6,827 bases of DNA from positions 1 to 6,827 of the forward strand of contig CAZOQT010000046.1 of the NCBI GenBank assembly GCA_964582265.1, in the 5' to 3' direction. A program made the translations under genes and the position numbers. Under the pieces are notes generated by a model. That model searched no databases and had not been told where the DNA came from. It was given only the letters and a program-made list of their open reading frames with translations. Each line of letters opens with the position of its first letter. Position 1 is the first letter of the stretch. The stretch is from JBAZYK01 sp964582265. Its GTDB lineage: Bacteria; Patescibacteriota; Gracilibacteria; UBA1369. Shown here in pieces: positions 6,310-6,827 of the stretch.

Positions 6310-6336
6310 TACCCAACGAATTTAATAACTTCCCCC

Positions 6337-6827
6337 ATGGATTTAATATCAGTTCTAAAGCAAAACGGGTTATCATCAAAAGAAGCTCAAATTTACCTGG
6401 CTATGCTGGAGCTAAAAGAGGCTTTGCCAAGCACTATTGCCCGTCGCTCCGGCATAAAAAGGCCAACTACCTACGTTTTACTAGAAGAAATGCAGAAAAA
6501 AGGATTGGTCGGCCACATCAAAAAAGGTAAGCTTTTATATTACAGCGTGATCGATCCGCGCATGTTTGTTGAGTCGCAGCATCACAAATATCGAGAACTG
6601 GAAAAGTCTTTGCCTGAACTTTTAAAGCTCCATTCACATTTTGAAGCAGTCCCACAAATGACGGTTTTTGAAGGCAAAGAGGGTCTAATTAAAATCATGG
6701 AAGATACCTTAAAAACCAGGAGTGAAATTATGGTTTGGGCAAATGCAGACTTGGCGGCAACCACAATCCTTAATGATTATTATCCTAACTATATAGCCAA
6801 AAAAGTTAAAAAAGGCATCTGGGCCCG
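6337..6827 (+). CDS. TrmB-family transcriptional regulator, 3'-truncated by window edge
   Basis: The 163 complete residues visible form a winged-helix DNA-binding domain at about 1-70. LSSKEAQIYLAMLEL gives the first helices, STIARRSGIKRPTTYVLLEEMQKKGLV is the helix-turn-helix with the recognition helix, and HIKKGKLLYYSV is the wing. A helical linker with HHKYRELEKSLPELL (about 81-96) probably dimerises. The effector domain starts at about 105 with MTVFEGKEGLIKIMEDTL and EIMVWAN, as in TrmB-like proteins common in archaea and Patescibacteria. The frame has a stop at 6304-6306 upstream, so ATG 6337 is the only ATG start available in this frame. The bases before it are TCCCCC, with no Shine-Dalgarno sequence. 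It is divergent from the three-gene operon and is the obvious candidate to control it. Ligand unknown. Confidence 0.9.
   Translation, partial: MDLISVLKQNGLSSKEAQIYLAMLELKEALPSTIARRSGIKRPTTYVLLEEMQKKGLVGHIKKGKLLYYSVIDPRMFVESQHHKYRELEKSLPELLKLHSHFEAVPQMTVFEGKEGLIKIMEDTLKTRSEIMVWANADLAATTILNDYYPNYIAKKVKKGIWA

Noticed and set aside
6288..6530. Plus-strand open frame of 80 codons overlapping the start of the TrmB-type gene.
   Set aside because: It is a different frame from the winged-helix coding sequence starting at 6337 and has no recognisable domain.
1..6827. CRISPR array, insertion sequence or long direct repeats.
   Set aside because: No regularly spaced repeats, transposase motifs or terminal inverted repeats were seen.

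Overview
This 6.8 kb bacterial window looks like a fragment of a Candidate Phyla Radiation (Patescibacteria) genome or a close relative. That placement is an inference from three things: a sigma-70 region 4 protein fused to winged-helix (HARE-like) repeats, a TrmB-type regulator, and a small free-standing LAGLIDADG protein beside a tRNA. Shine-Dalgarno sequences are weak or absent before most genes. TAA, TAG and one TGA all act as stops, and long frames are clean of TGA, so the standard code fits.

Layout. (1) Bases 1-644, plus strand: the C-terminal three quarters of nadC (quinolinate phosphoribosyltransferase), cut by the window edge. (2) Bases 662-2103, minus strand: a two-gene unit in which a sigma-region-4/multi-winged-helix regulator precedes a short HIT-family protein, 11 bp apart. 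Two good sigma-70-type promoters lie upstream (2176-2204 and 2268-2296). (3) Bases 2354-3092, plus strand: a two-motif LAGLIDADG protein whose TGA stop is followed at the very next base by an intact tRNA-Leu(UAG) with encoded CCA. Possible tRNA promoter elements lie inside the end of the endonuclease gene. (4) Bases 3128-6130, minus strand: three genes in one direction with 22-26 bp gaps. The first (231 aa) and second (346 aa) are proteins I do not recognise; the third (405 aa) is a class I SAM-dependent methyltransferase. (5) Bases 6337-6827, plus strand: the N-terminal 163 residues of a TrmB-family regulator, divergent from the three-gene unit and cut by the window edge.

How the parts fit. 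The most interesting region is 3128-6827. A transcriptional regulator and an uncharacterised three-gene unit ending in a methyltransferase share a 206-bp divergent control region with a recognisable promoter for each side and an imperfect palindrome in the regulator's leader. This is the usual geometry of a locally regulated accessory pathway, but the substrate and product cannot be read from the sequence. The second point of interest is the base-exact junction between the endonuclease gene and tRNA-Leu.
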